The notes beneath the pieces were generated by a model, which saw only the letters and a program-made list of their open reading frames with translations, was not told the origin of the DNA and searched no databases. This document shows positions 1 through 8,550 of a stretch of 64,000 nt of DNA, piece after piece; within the stretch, counting starts at the first letter, position 1; every line of letters starts with the position of its first letter. Origin of the DNA: CAVQEG01 sp963711465 (GTDB lineage Bacteria; Bacteroidota; Ignavibacteria; OLB7); contig CAVQEG010000002.1 of the NCBI GenBank assembly GCA_963711465.1, forward strand, positions 620,001-684,000. The letters are read 5' to 3'. The position numbers were made by a program, and so were the translations under genes.

Positions 1-546
1 GATGAAACCAACATCGGTGCACTGCACAAGAGCCCCATCGATCTGCTGCTCGGCATGATCCGCTCGATGCGCCTGACGCCCGTGCCCGACTTCGATGACT
101 CGCTCGGAACGCGATCCAGACGCGATCTGGTCACGCGCACGATCGCCCTCGGGATGGAGCTGTTCAATCCGCCGAACGTGAAGGGCTGGCCCGCCGGCCG
201 GACGTGGACGAGCACCTCGACGCTGCCGCAGCGGCAGAAGTTCGCCATCGATGTCGCCAACGGTGCCCTCGCCGTCGCACGCCAGACCGTCTATGGATTC
301 GATCCGGTTGAATTCGCCCGTGCCTTTCCGAACCCCGATTCGCTCAGCACGCTGAGTCAGGACATGGCCATGTTCCTGCTGAACACCGCGCCCTCGGATC
401 CGGAGTCGCAGACGCTGTACAACACGATTCTGGACAACGGGGTTTCCTACGAGTGGAATCTGGACGATCCGGACCAGCGGGCAGCCGAACGAATTCGCAA
501 GTACCTCACCGCCGCGTTCCAGCTGGCGAAATTCCAGCTCACCTGA
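1..546 (+). CDS. DUF1800 family protein, C-terminal part (5' end outside window)
   Basis: The frame is open from base 1 (D-E-T-N-I-G-A-L-H-K-S-P-I-D-L-L) to the stop at 546, giving 181 visible residues. The segment reading KSPIDLLLGMIRSMRL, followed by LFNPPNVKGWPAGRTW, matches the conserved C-terminal region of DUF1800 proteins. These are large secreted proteins of unknown biochemical function, common in Bacteroidota and Planctomycetes. The gene ends 29 bp before a DUF1501 gene, the usual partner of DUF1800, so the two are probably co-transcribed. The true start is upstream of the window. Confidence 0.85.
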   Translation, partial: DETNIGALHKSPIDLLLGMIRSMRLTPVPDFDDSLGTRSRRDLVTRTIALGMELFNPPNVKGWPAGRTWTSTSTLPQRQKFAIDVANGALAVARQTVYGFDPVEFARAFPNPDSLSTLSQDMAMFLLNTAPSDPESQTLYNTILDNGVSYEWNLDDPDQRAAERIRKYLTAAFQLAKFQLT

Positions 547-575
547 TCACCACATTCCACCGGGAGAGAATTCAG

Positions 576-2132
576 ATGAAACGCAGAGACTTTCTGACCA
601 GACTGGCCGGCACCGGTATCGTTCTGCCGGTGACGCTCGGCTTTCCGCGGCTGCGCGCCTTCGCACAGTCCCCCGCAGGTTCCCAGTTCATGCGCGTCGC
701 CTCATCGAACAACGACCACGTGCTGGTGATCATCCGCATGGCCGGGGGCAACGACGGACTGAACACGATCATTCCGTATGCGAACGACCTGTACTACACC
801 GCCCGCAAGCAGGGCACCGACGACGACCTGTCGATCGATGCAGGCTCGGTGATCCGACTGAGCGATTCGACGCGGATGGGAATGCATCCCTCGCTGTCGA
901 TGCTCGCCGAACTCTACGAGGAGCAGAAGGTGTCGGTGGTGCAGAACGTCGGCTACCCGAGCCAGAATCAGTCGCACTTCCGATCGACCGACATCTGGCT
1001 GAGCGGATCGGACGCCGATGTGTTCGAATCGACCGGATGGTACGCCCGGTACCTCGAAGAGCGCTACCCGGATTACCCCGACGTGCTGCCGAACGATCCG
1101 TTCGCCATCGAACTCGGCACGTTCCTCAGCACGACGCTCATCGGCGCGCAGAACAACATGGGAGTGGCCGTGGCGGATCTCAGCTACGTGCCGGGCATGC
1201 CCGACCCCGATCCGGTCGAGCCGACGCATGCCGGCGACGAGGAAGCGTACGTGCGCGAGATCGAGCGGCAGTCGAACATCTTCTCCAACGCGATCATCAA
1301 CGCGGCGGCACGTCAGCCGACGAATTCCGACGGGATCACCTATCCCACCACGCCGCTGGCGCAGGGACTGGCTGCGATCGCACGGCTGATCGCCGCCGGA
1401 CTCGGCACGCAGCTGTACATCATCAACGTCGGCGGCTACGACACGCATACCAATCAGCTGTCGGTGCAGGCGACGCTGCACCAGACGTTCGCCGAAGCGA
1501 TCCACGCCTTCCAGCGTGACGTCGAGGCGTTCGGTATCGATTCCCGCGTCGCCGTGGCCACCGTCAGCGAGTTCGGCCGTCGCGTCGAATCCAACGGTAC
1601 GGGCACCGACCACGGCTCGGCCGCTCCGCTGCTGGTCATCGGATCGGGAGTGATCGGCGGGCTGATCGGCGAGGAGCCGAATCTTTCGGACCTCGAGGGA
1701 CAGGGCAACATCCGGATGACCAACGACTTCCGGCAGGTGTACGCCTCGATCCTGGGACAGTGGTACGGTGCGACCGACGAGCTGATCGATGGCGTGGCGC
1801 TGCCAAGGCACTTCGAGCAGCTTCCGATCTTCCGGCAGTCGCCGTCGTCGGTTGCGACCTCCGACACCGCGTCACGTGCGCTCGTGCTCGGACAGAACTA
1901 CCCGAATCCCGCGACCACCTCGACCAGCATTCCCGTCGGCGGTATCGCTTCGAACGCGACCGCGACACTCGGTGTCTACACCGTCGATGGACGCCAGGTG
2001 CTGACACGTCCGGTGATGGCGGGTGCCTCCCGAGTGGAGATCGACACCCGTGCGCTGCCGGCCGGCACATACGTCTACGAACTGCAGAGCGGCGGCGCGC
2101 GTCAGAGACGGACGATGGTAGTGGTACGGTAG
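576..2132 (+). CDS. DUF1501 family secreted protein with T9SS sorting domain
   Basis: 518 residues. The start at 576 is chosen because GGGAGAG lies about 8 bp upstream and the N-terminus is a Tat-type signal (MKRRDFLTRLAGTGIVLPVTLG). The central part carries DUF1501 (alkaline-phosphatase-like fold) hallmarks: RMAGGNDGLNTIIPY near residue 55, GMHPSL, QNQSHF, GGYDTHTNQ and SEFGRRVESNGTGTDHGSA. From about residue 435 the tail (NYPNPATTSTSIPV, GVYTVDGRQV, LPAGTYVYEL) is a type-A T9SS sorting domain, so export to the surface is inferred. The combination of Tat-like and T9SS signals is common in DUF1501 proteins of this group. Biochemical function is unknown. It is convergent with the next gene, 7 bp apart. 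Confidence 0.9.
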   Translation: MKRRDFLTRLAGTGIVLPVTLGFPRLRAFAQSPAGSQFMRVASSNNDHVLVIIRMAGGNDGLNTIIPYANDLYYTARKQGTDDDLSIDAGSVIRLSDSTRMGMHPSLSMLAELYEEQKVSVVQNVGYPSQNQSHFRSTDIWLSGSDADVFESTGWYARYLEERYPDYPDVLPNDPFAIELGTFLSTTLIGAQNNMGVAVADLSYVPGMPDPDPVEPTHAGDEEAYVREIERQSNIFSNAIINAAARQPTNSDGITYPTTPLAQGLAAIARLIAAGLGTQLYIINVGGYDTHTNQLSVQATLHQTFAEAIHAFQRDVEAFGIDSRVAVATVSEFGRRVESNGTGTDHGSAAPLLVIGSGVIGGLIGEEPNLSDLEGQGNIRMTNDFRQVYASILGQWYGATDELIDGVALPRHFEQLPIFRQSPSSVATSDTASRALVLGQNYPNPATTSTSIPVGGIASNATATLGVYTVDGRQVLTRPVMAGASRVEIDTRALPAGTYVYELQSGGARQRRTMVVVR

Positions 2133-2139
2133 GCGGCGT

Positions 2140-2955
2140 TCATCTGCCCGGAATTCCGAAGACGGACACATGCGAGCCCTCGGCAACGATCACACGGTTG
2201 CCGAGGGCTCGTGCCATTCGGGCATCCGGCGCCAGCTCCGTGCTCAACGCGAGGGTGTCGGCGGCGATGTCGAGCACCTGCAGGTGCCCCGAGGTTCCCA
2301 GCACCAGCTGGTCATCATTGATCGACATAAAGGCGACCAACTGCTTGTCGGGTACCCGCAGACTGTTGACATACGTGCCGAACGGATCGTAGATCAGCAC
2401 GCGCCCGCCGTCGAGAACGTAGATGAAGTCGCGGTCGTCGGTAGCGATCATCGACGGGTCGACGAGCCGACCAGCACCGGCCGCGATGTCTCCGATCGTC
2501 CGCTTGACCGATCCGCTGGCGTCGATCTGCAGCACGCGCCGGTTCTCCCCATCGACGATCAGAATGTCCCCCTGCCGGTTCATCGTCACGTCGCGCGGAT
2601 ATCCGAAGCGATGCCGTTCATCGGGATCGTCCCGCAGGTAGATCGTCGTCACGTAGTCGAGGTTGCGATCGAATCGCTGGATGCGGTGGTTGTTGTAGTC
2701 GGCGACCAGCACATCGGTGCCGCGATGTGCGAAGACCGCCATCGGCTGGTCGAACTGCAGCTGGCCGTCTCCGGTGCCGCTGATCGCTCCAAGCGAATCT
2801 CCCTCGGCCGAGTACTTCAGCAGCATGTCGCGCTCGCGGTCGACCACGTAGATGTGCCCGTCGATGTCCACATCGAAGTCGACCGGCCGCTGAAAGCCGC
2901 CGATCGAGAAGAGAAGCACGAGCGTGATGCTTTCGATGAGCGGAAACGTGGTCAT
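2140..2955 (-). CDS. NHL-repeat beta-propeller protein
   Basis: 271 residues from the ATG at 2955. An upstream in-frame codon at 3033 would overlap the SDR gene and places charged residues ahead of an otherwise good N-terminal hydrophobic segment (MTTFPLIESITLVLLFSIGG), so 2955 is preferred. At least four blades of NHL type are visible: GHIYVVDRERDMLLKY, DVLVADYNNHRIQRFD, GDILIVDGENRRVLQID and DFIYVLDGGRVLIYD. The protein is probably exported and membrane- or periplasm-located. Such propellers act as binding scaffolds, and no catalytic signature is seen. It ends 7 bp from the convergent DUF1501 gene and starts 31 bp after the SDR stop on the same strand. Confidence 0.75.
   Translation of the reverse strand: MTTFPLIESITLVLLFSIGGFQRPVDFDVDIDGHIYVVDRERDMLLKYSAEGDSLGAISGTGDGQLQFDQPMAVFAHRGTDVLVADYNNHRIQRFDRNLDYVTTIYLRDDPDERHRFGYPRDVTMNRQGDILIVDGENRRVLQIDASGSVKRTIGDIAAGAGRLVDPSMIATDDRDFIYVLDGGRVLIYDPFGTYVNSLRVPDKQLVAFMSINDDQLVLGTSGHLQVLDIAADTLALSTELAPDARMARALGNRVIVAEGSHVSVFGIPGR
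2173..2211 (+). terminator. Strong hairpin, probable terminator of the DUF1501 gene, inside the convergent gene
   Basis: A perfect 15-bp stem (2173-2187 pairing with 2197-2211) with a 9-nt loop starts 40 bp after the DUF1501 stop. It lies wholly within the 3' coding end of the minus-strand NHL gene, so the same bases encode protein on one strand and probably terminate transcription on the other. There is no clear T-run. Confidence 0.6.
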
Positions 2956-2986
2956 GGCAGAATGCTCGGATTGACTGGACAGGAAT

Positions 2987-3718
2987 TCAGACGGTCGGCG
3001 CCTGCGGATTCGCCGGTCGGATGTCGACCTCACGCACGAGCGCGCGCTCCGGCAGCTTCACCGCGGCAAGCACCGTCGCGGCGACGTCCTCCGGCCGAAG
3101 GATTCGATCGGGATTCGTCGACTCGGTGCCTGCCCGCTCGAAGAACTGCGTGTCGACCGAACCCGGACAGATCGTGATCGTTCGGACGTCCTTCCTGCGT
3201 GCCTCGTGGAAGGCGCACTCCATGAGTCCCATTACCGCGAACTTGCTCGTGCAGTAGGCCCCGCCGCCCCTGAAGCCGTGCTTGCCCGCAAGCGAGCTGA
3301 TCGTCACCACCGTTCCCCCGCCCTGGGCGTACATCACCGGCAGCACCGTGCGGAGGCCGAGGAAGACGCCGCGGACGTTGACGGCCATCACACGATCGAA
3401 TTCTTCGACACCGATCTCCTCGATCGGCTTGAACAGACCGAAGCCGGCGTTGTTGACCATCAGGTCGATCCGCCCGAATTCGTCGACTGCACGGGCGACG
3501 AGCCGCTCCACGTCCGCCTGGATCGCGACGTCGGCGGGTTCGACGATCGCCCGATCGCGCGCCGGCTTCGCCAGCGAATCCCTGACCGACTCGAGCGCCT
3601 CGCGGTCGCGCGCCGAGAGCACGAGCGACACTCCTTCCGCCGCCAGCGCCCGTGCGATCGCCGCGCCGATTCCTGAACTCGCTCCGGTGACGACTCCGGT
3701 CATTCCCTGCAATTCCAT
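2987..3718 (-). CDS. Short-chain dehydrogenase/reductase (SDR)
   Basis: 243 residues, a normal length for classical SDRs. The start at 3718 (MELQGMTGVVTGASSGIGAAIA) puts the Rossmann TGxxxGIG motif at residues 10-17, and the longer upstream frame is unlike any SDR. Other motifs are NNAGFG near residue 88, the catalytic Ser in VTISSLAG, and the YxxxK pair in YCTSKFA. These show an NAD(P)-dependent cytoplasmic oxidoreductase, but the substrate cannot be told. A TATCTTCG promoter element lies about 110 bp upstream, back-to-back with one for the plus-strand gene at 3911. Confidence 0.9.
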   Translation of the reverse strand: MELQGMTGVVTGASSGIGAAIARALAAEGVSLVLSARDREALESVRDSLAKPARDRAIVEPADVAIQADVERLVARAVDEFGRIDLMVNNAGFGLFKPIEEIGVEEFDRVMAVNVRGVFLGLRTVLPVMYAQGGGTVVTISSLAGKHGFRGGGAYCTSKFAVMGLMECAFHEARRKDVRTITICPGSVDTQFFERAGTESTNPDRILRPEDVAATVLAAVKLPERALVREVDIRPANPQAPTV

Positions 3719-3826
3719 AGTGCCAGTCGTGTGGTTCGTGTCCGGTGCCCGGTCTGCTGCCTCGAGCCTCCGATCGCACGTGCGTCGAACGCAACGCCGT
3801 GTACGCTTCCGGAGCCCGTCGTGGCT

Positions 3827-3834
3827 CGAAGATA
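3827..3834 (-). promoter_or_regulatory. Putative -7 element (TATCTTCG) for the SDR gene
   Basis: On the minus strand the bases read TATCTTCG, close to the Bacteroidota -7 consensus TAnnTTTG. It is 109 bp upstream of the SDR start. No clear -33 TTG was identified. Confidence 0.4.
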
Positions 3835-3868
3835 ACAGCCACGAGCGCGGGCGCGCCAATGCGGTTCG

Positions 3869-3876
3869 TATCTTGC
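3869..3876 (+). promoter_or_regulatory. Putative -7 element (TATCTTGC) for the lamin-tail gene
   Basis: TATCTTGC resembles TAnnTTTG and lies 34 bp upstream of the ATG at 3911. It is divergent from the similar element at 3827-3834. Confidence 0.4.
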
Positions 3877-3910
3877 CAACCGGTTTCACCGTCCACCAGC
3901 CAGTTTCCTC

Positions 3911-4864
3911 ATGATTCACTCCATCGCTCCTCTTCGAGCGCCCGGTCGCGGCTGCTTCGGCGTCGGACTCATCCTGTGCTTGACGTTCATTTCGGTACTC
4001 CGTTCGGCACGCGCGGCCCCGGCGGGCGTGGTCATCAACGAGATCATGTTCGACCCGCGCACCGTCGACGGCGTCGATGGCGCCGAGTACGTGGAACTGT
4101 TGAATTCAGACTCGACAGCGATCTCCGTCGGCGGCTGGTCGATCCACGACGCGACGGGACGCGAGCGGGGACGGATTCCGACGACGACTCCGATGCTGTC
4201 GCCCGGCGGTCTGATCGTGGTGGCGTCCGACAGCACGATTCTCCGCGACTTTCCGGAACTCGCCGGAGCGCCCAACCTCGTGGTGCTCGGTCTCTCCAGT
4301 CTTTCGCTCAACAACAGCGGTGACGACGTCGTGCTCTTCGACGAGTCGGGCAGCACGATCGACAGCGTGGCCTACGACGCTCACTGGCACTGGTCAGAGC
4401 TGACGCGCACCGACGGCGTATCGCTCGAGCGGCTCTCGGCCTCGGCTTCGTCCTGCGATGCGCGCACCTGGTCGAGCTGTGTCGATCGCACGGGCGGAAC
4501 GCCGGGCAGGCAGAATTCGCGCAGCGTCCCCCCTTCGACGACCGGCGCACGCCTGGGCACCTCCTCCGAGACCGTCTCCCCCGACGGCGACGGATTCGAG
4601 GACTTCATGCGGATCTCCTGGACGCTGCCGGTCACACGCGCGCGGATCGTCCTCGACGTCCTCGATCCCACCGGTGCACAGATGGTCCGCATCGCCAGCA
4701 ACGAACCGACCGCCGCGCACGGAGAGCTGATCTGGGACGGCACCGACCGCCATGGACTGCCGCTTCCGTTCGGTCCCTACGTTCTGCGACTCGAAGCGTT
4801 CGACTCGCAGGGGCGAGGCCTGATGACCGCAACGCGTGTGGTCGTCGTCGCGCGACGACTGTGA
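3911..4864 (+). CDS. Secreted lamin-tail-domain (LTD) protein with FlgD-like C-terminal domain
   Basis: 317 residues. An N-terminal signal peptide (hydrophobic core FGVGLILCLTFISVL, then SARAA) precedes a lamin-tail domain at about residues 37-150: VVINEIMFDPR, EYVELLNSDSTAISVGGWSIHD, FPELAGAPNLVVLGL and SLNNSGDDVVLFDESGSTIDSVAYD. The C-terminal third (SPDGDGFEDFMRISWTL, ELIWDGTDRHGLPLPFGPYVLRLEAFD) resembles the FlgD-like Ig domain that often sits at the end of surface proteins in this phylum. It is probably a cell-surface or extracellular structural or binding protein. A full type-A sorting tail is not evident. The next gene's start lies 43 bp downstream. Confidence 0.8.
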   Translation: MIHSIAPLRAPGRGCFGVGLILCLTFISVLRSARAAPAGVVINEIMFDPRTVDGVDGAEYVELLNSDSTAISVGGWSIHDATGRERGRIPTTTPMLSPGGLIVVASDSTILRDFPELAGAPNLVVLGLSSLSLNNSGDDVVLFDESGSTIDSVAYDAHWHWSELTRTDGVSLERLSASASSCDARTWSSCVDRTGGTPGRQNSRSVPPSTTGARLGTSSETVSPDGDGFEDFMRISWTLPVTRARIVLDVLDPTGAQMVRIASNEPTAAHGELIWDGTDRHGLPLPFGPYVLRLEAFDSQGRGLMTATRVVVVARRL

Positions 4865-4869
4865 TCTGC

Positions 4870-4877
4870 TATCTTTG
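4870..4877 (+). promoter_or_regulatory. Putative -7 promoter element TATCTTTG
   Basis: This is an exact match to the Bacteroidota TAnnTTTG consensus, 30 bp upstream of the ATG at 4908. It supports that start over the open frame reaching back to 4836. No convincing -33 TTG was seen. Confidence 0.55.
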
Positions 4878-4907
4878 TCCTCTCTCTCACCGAATTCCCT
4901 GTCCCCG

Positions 4908-6386
4908 ATGATGCCGTCCGTACCAAGACCTCATCAGAATCGACGTCGCCCCACAACGTATTTCGCGATCGAAGCGCAGCGCCAGCTCTCCTCGGGGAAC
5001 GCCGAGCAGGCGATCGAGACGTGTCGCAACGGGTTGATCTTCTACCCCGAGCACATCACCGGATACATCGTGCTGGCGAACGCATTCCAACGGATCGCTC
5101 AGCCCGAACGCGCGCTCAACGTGCTGAAGGACGCCTTTCGTCGAACAGGGAATCGTCGACTCGATGAACTGGCGAGCGAACTCGAAACCACCGGCGAACT
5201 CCGTCCGCGCACGTTCGATCTTCCCCAGCCGGAGGGTCCGTCGCTGTTCCAGGCGCATTCACCCGCGTCCGCCGGAGGCGCATCGGCATTCGTTCCGCGT
5301 GAGCACTCGGTTGAACATCCGGACCACGCGGATGCCGTCACGGAGGAGGCCCGCGCCGAGGACACTCCAGGCGACCACGGTGCCGCGTCCGAGGTCGTCG
5401 GCCCGTCCGGCGCCGGACTTCGCATCGACGATCAGGGCAGCGCGGTCGAGGAACCCATCGAGGAAGCCGTCGACGAATCGCTGGAGGAGACCACTGCACA
5501 GGAGCCATCGATTCCGGAGCCATCGATTCCGGAGGCGACCACGGCGGAACCCATCGAGGATTCCGACGACGCGATCGACGGCGACGAGCGTATCGAGGAC
5601 GTGTTCACCGAACCGGAGGAGGCGCATGTGGTCGAGGTGGCGATTGCGGCCGAATCCGATGTGGGCGGCGACGTGGTCGTCGTGGCCGCCGCCACACGGA
5701 CATCCGTCCGACGCCGCAGCATCGCGCTTGCACTGCACACGGGGCAGAACGTCACGCGATTGCGCAGCGCCAACCTCCGACTCATTCCCGGACTCGAGTT
5801 CGCGCCGCTGCGTCACGAGGAGCCGGCGCGTCGCCAGCCGATCGCCCCGCTGATCGACGAGCCGATACCGGCATTCCATCCCCCGCGACGACCCACCGGC
5901 GGACTCGACGCGCCGCCGATGCCAACGTTCGGCGGGCCGACCGAGGAGACGGTGAGCCGGGAGGACGACCAGGCTGCGGCACATCGCCCCGAGGCCGCGG
6001 GAACGGAATCGCACACCTGGGGAGCCGAGGAGGAGGAACCCCTGCTCAGCGTGTCACTTCCGGAAGAACCGTTCGATCTTGAATCCTTCACGCTCGCTCC
6101 GGAACGTCCCTTCCCTCCGTCGTCGCACGAAATGACGCCGCTGGAGGAGCTGGCGCGTCGCCTCGAACGGGCTCGCATTCCGGCCGTCGAGGACTCCGAG
6201 CCGCGACAGGCGGCGGCCTTCGAACCCTCGATCGTCAGCGATACCTTCGCCGGTATTCTCGTGCAGCAGGGTGCCTATGCCGAGGCGATCAAGGCCTACC
6301 AGACGTTGGCGCGAACCCGGCCCGATCGCTACGAATTCTACCAGCAGAAGATCCTCGAAATGCAACGGCTGATGGAGAATTCCTGA
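4908..6386 (+). CDS. TPR-like protein with long acidic low-complexity middle
   Basis: 492 residues from tandem ATGs at 4908/4911. The earlier in-frame start at 4836 would overlap the previous gene and sit upstream of the promoter element. Residues about 17-90 form TPR-like helices (YFAIEAQRQLSSGNAEQAIETCRNGLIFYPEHITGYIVLANAFQRIAQPERALNVL is the span, not a motif). A Glu/Pro/Asp-rich, poorly ordered stretch follows at about 110-390, including a duplicated PSIPE unit. The last 50 residues carry a second TPR-like hairpin (FAGILVQQGAYAEAIKAYQTLARTRP). No signal peptide is seen. The architecture suggests a cytoplasmic scaffold or assembly factor, but the specific role is unknown. Confidence 0.75.
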   Translation: MMPSVPRPHQNRRRPTTYFAIEAQRQLSSGNAEQAIETCRNGLIFYPEHITGYIVLANAFQRIAQPERALNVLKDAFRRTGNRRLDELASELETTGELRPRTFDLPQPEGPSLFQAHSPASAGGASAFVPREHSVEHPDHADAVTEEARAEDTPGDHGAASEVVGPSGAGLRIDDQGSAVEEPIEEAVDESLEETTAQEPSIPEPSIPEATTAEPIEDSDDAIDGDERIEDVFTEPEEAHVVEVAIAAESDVGGDVVVVAAATRTSVRRRSIALALHTGQNVTRLRSANLRLIPGLEFAPLRHEEPARRQPIAPLIDEPIPAFHPPRRPTGGLDAPPMPTFGGPTEETVSREDDQAAAHRPEAAGTESHTWGAEEEEPLLSVSLPEEPFDLESFTLAPERPFPPSSHEMTPLEELARRLERARIPAVEDSEPRQAAAFEPSIVSDTFAGILVQQGAYAEAIKAYQTLARTRPDRYEFYQQKILEMQRLMENS

Positions 6387-6685
6387 TGCCCCTCCCCCTC
6401 TGAGCACGCTCTGGTATCCGGCTTGCAGTGTCCCCTGCAGTTGGAACCAGTCCCCCCCGGGACACCACCATACGATCAGCCAGTACAACCGTCGACGACT
6501 GACCCGGCCGCGCGACATCGTAGTGCCGTGGGAGCGATGGTATTGTGTTGAGTTCAGGACGGTTGAATTCAGAACGATTGAATTCAAGACGGTGGAATTC
6601 AGGCAGGTGCAATCCAGAAGCGCGGAATTCGGAAGGGTGGAATTCGGAAGGGTGGAATACAAACGAAGTGATGAGGAGGTGTGAG
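6387..6685. other. Intergenic region with GAATTC-containing tandem repeats
   Basis: About 300 bp lie between the TPR-like gene and the EF-hand gene. The first half shows no gene. The second half (from 6545) is a degenerate 15-bp tandem array built around GAATTC (separate entry). AGGAGGT at 6674-6680 is the ribosome binding site of the next gene. Confidence 0.8.
6545..6658. repeat. Degenerate 15-bp tandem repeat centred on GAATTC
   Basis: Eight or so units of the form GGTTGAATTCAGGAC follow each other at 15-bp (locally near 15-bp) spacing. Five keep GAATTC exactly and the rest carry one change (GAGTTC, CAATCC, GAATAC). Because 15 is a multiple of three, the array reads as quasi-pentapeptides on both strands. 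It ends about 27 bp before the EF-hand gene's start, so it may be a 5' regulatory or untranslated element. Confidence 0.8.
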
Positions 6686-7177
6686 ATGCGACGGATGGAT
6701 GCGAACCGCGGCGGGAACGCCATCGGACGGATGCTGGCGATGGTTGCGCTCGTCGCCACGGTCGCGATCGGCGCGGTCCGATGCGGCGATCCGGAGTATC
6801 GATTCAACGAGCAGTGGGACCTGAATCACGACCGCGCGCTCGAGGCGAGCGAATTCTACCGGAACGTCCGATCCACCGACTTCTACGCTCAGTGGGACCT
6901 CGATGGCGACGGCGAACTCGACGTGGGAGAATTCACCGCCGGCGCAGAGCAGTACGGCGTCTTCGACGCCTGGGACATCGACAACGACAACCGAATCAAC
7001 AGAGCGGAATACCACCTCGCGTTCGGCGACGATCCCTACTTCGACGACTGGGACACCAACGGCGATGGAGCACTCAGCCGCACCGAACTGTACGCCGGTC
7101 TGCACGCCGCCCTTGATATCGACCGCAACGGATTGCTTGCGAAAGCGGAATTCGAAGATGGCAAAACCGTCTTCTGA
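6686..7177 (+). CDS. EF-hand calcium-binding lipoprotein-like protein (five EF loops)
   Basis: 163 residues. The start at 6686 is fixed by AGGAGGT 6 bp upstream; a longer frame would translate the 15-bp repeats. A hydrophobic signal segment (MLAMVALVATVAIGAVRC) ends in a Cys that could be lipidated, although the lipobox is imperfect. Five canonical 12-residue EF loops follow at regular spacing: DLNHDRALEASE, DLDGDGELDVGE, DIDNDNRINRAE, DTNGDGALSRTE and DIDRNGLLAKAE. The first four are preceded by Trp. It is likely an exported calcium-binding protein. The last loop lacks Asp at position 5 and may be weak. The partner is unknown. Confidence 0.85.
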   Translation: MRRMDANRGGNAIGRMLAMVALVATVAIGAVRCGDPEYRFNEQWDLNHDRALEASEFYRNVRSTDFYAQWDLDGDGELDVGEFTAGAEQYGVFDAWDIDNDNRINRAEYHLAFGDDPYFDDWDTNGDGALSRTELYAGLHAALDIDRNGLLAKAEFEDGKTVF

Positions 7178-7330
7178 TCGCTGCCCGTCCGATCGCCCCG
7201 ACGGCGCGTCGGCGCACCCCCGGTACTGCTGGCATATCGCTTGAAGGATGACCAGCCGCGCTGCACCGGGAAGCCGGTCGCAGACTGCCACTGCACAACG
7301 ACAACACGAACAATCATCGGGTACATAGCA

Positions 7331-7975
7331 ATGGCACAGATTCCAGTAGAGAGGAAATCGGGCTCGCCATGGGCGTGGATCGTGGGACTCATCGCCCTGG
7401 CTGCACTGGTCTGGATCGTCGTGGCCGTGGTCAACGACAATGACGACCAGGTCGCCGAGGCACCAGGCAGCTACACCGATACCACCGGTGAAGCCGAACC
7501 CGGACTTGCCGAAAACGGCCCCATGGGACAGACCGAACTCGGAGTTCCCGACACGACGGCGTCCGTTGCCGGTACCGTCACGAATTACACCTCACTCACG
7601 ACCGCGACCGATCCGTCCGACTTCATCAACAAGAAGGTTGAGCTGCACGATCTGAGGGTCGATCGCGTTGTCGGCGACAGCACCTTCGTCATCATGCGAA
7701 GCAACGACGGCACGCAGAACATGCTGCTGGTGCAGATGCGGCAGATGGGCGAGAGCAGGAATCCCAACGAGCTTCCCATCGGCGTCGACGGCAGGTACGA
7801 CATCAATGAGGGCGACGTGGTCGACGTGTACGGAACCGTCCAGCGGTTCAGCGACTCGACCTACGTCGACGATGTGGGTCTGTCGCCGGACGAAGCCACC
7901 CGGCTCAATCACGAGGGACTCTACGTGGCGGCTGATCGGCTCGACTACGCGGATTCGAACAGCGCGCAGCCATAG
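7331..7975 (+). CDS. Membrane-anchored protein with OB-like periplasmic domain, function unknown
   Basis: 214 residues from the ATG at 7331. Residues about 12-35 (SPWAWIVGLIALAALVWIVVAVV) form one membrane segment, followed by an acidic linker rich in Asp, Glu, Thr and Gly. The C-terminal domain (about 95-205: FINKKVELHDLRVDRVVGDSTFVIM, NEGDVVDVYGTVQRFSD) has the pattern of small OB-fold domains in which strands surround an 'effect, then value' motif. That fold assignment is inference. It is followed by a PRC-barrel gene 114 bp downstream and could be co-regulated as a stress or envelope protein. Confidence 0.7.
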   Translation: MAQIPVERKSGSPWAWIVGLIALAALVWIVVAVVNDNDDQVAEAPGSYTDTTGEAEPGLAENGPMGQTELGVPDTTASVAGTVTNYTSLTTATDPSDFINKKVELHDLRVDRVVGDSTFVIMRSNDGTQNMLLVQMRQMGESRNPNELPIGVDGRYDINEGDVVDVYGTVQRFSDSTYVDDVGLSPDEATRLNHEGLYVAADRLDYADSNSAQP

Positions 7976-8089
7976 ACGTCGTATCCGGCAACGTGAGCGA
8001 CAGTGATCCGGCGTGCCCGCACCGGGGCGGACGATCGCCGCAGCGGGCACCACAGCAACATCGAGCAGTAACCCTGAGAGGAATACACC

Positions 8090-8482
8090 ATGTCGAAAAT
8101 CTCACTCAACCAGTCAGAGGAGTGGCAACTGGTCGACGAGCATCAGGATGCGCGCGGACGCGACGTGCTTGACAACCACGGGAAGATCATCGGACGTGTC
8201 GAGGACATGCTCCTCGACACCGACAGTCAGCAGGTCTACGCGCTGAAGCTCGACGGCGGAATGGAGGTGATGGCCAGCGAAGTCCGCTTCGCCCGCGACG
8301 GCCTCGTCTACATCAAGGACGAGCCGGTGCCGACGGTGCGACGGATCGCCGACCAGGAGCAGCCGCCCTCGACGGCGATGATGACGTCGGCCGAGGAGCC
8401 ACCGCCGCCGGCAAGCACCGAGCCGGTGAGGCCGCCGGTTCCCCGGCCACCGGAGGCATCACCTCCTCCACCCGAGGCCTGA
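8090..8482 (+). CDS. PRC-barrel domain protein with Pro-rich tail
   Basis: 130 residues with GAGAGG 7 bp upstream of the ATG. The PRC-barrel core spans about residues 22-75 (ARGRDVLDNHGKIIGRVEDMLLDTDSQQVYALKLDGGMEVMASEVRF is the region). Residues 90-130 are a Pro/Glu-rich low-complexity tail. Stand-alone PRC-barrel proteins are often linked to stress or RNA/photosynthesis-related roles, and nothing here narrows that down. There is no signal peptide. Confidence 0.8.
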   Translation: MSKISLNQSEEWQLVDEHQDARGRDVLDNHGKIIGRVEDMLLDTDSQQVYALKLDGGMEVMASEVRFARDGLVYIKDEPVPTVRRIADQEQPPSTAMMTSAEEPPPPASTEPVRPPVPRPPEASPPPPEA

Positions 8483-8550
8483 ATCGACGCGCTCGAAAAG
8501 CGCTCGAACCGAACCGCCAGTTCTACCAGAGCGCCGCTTTGACGCGCGAA

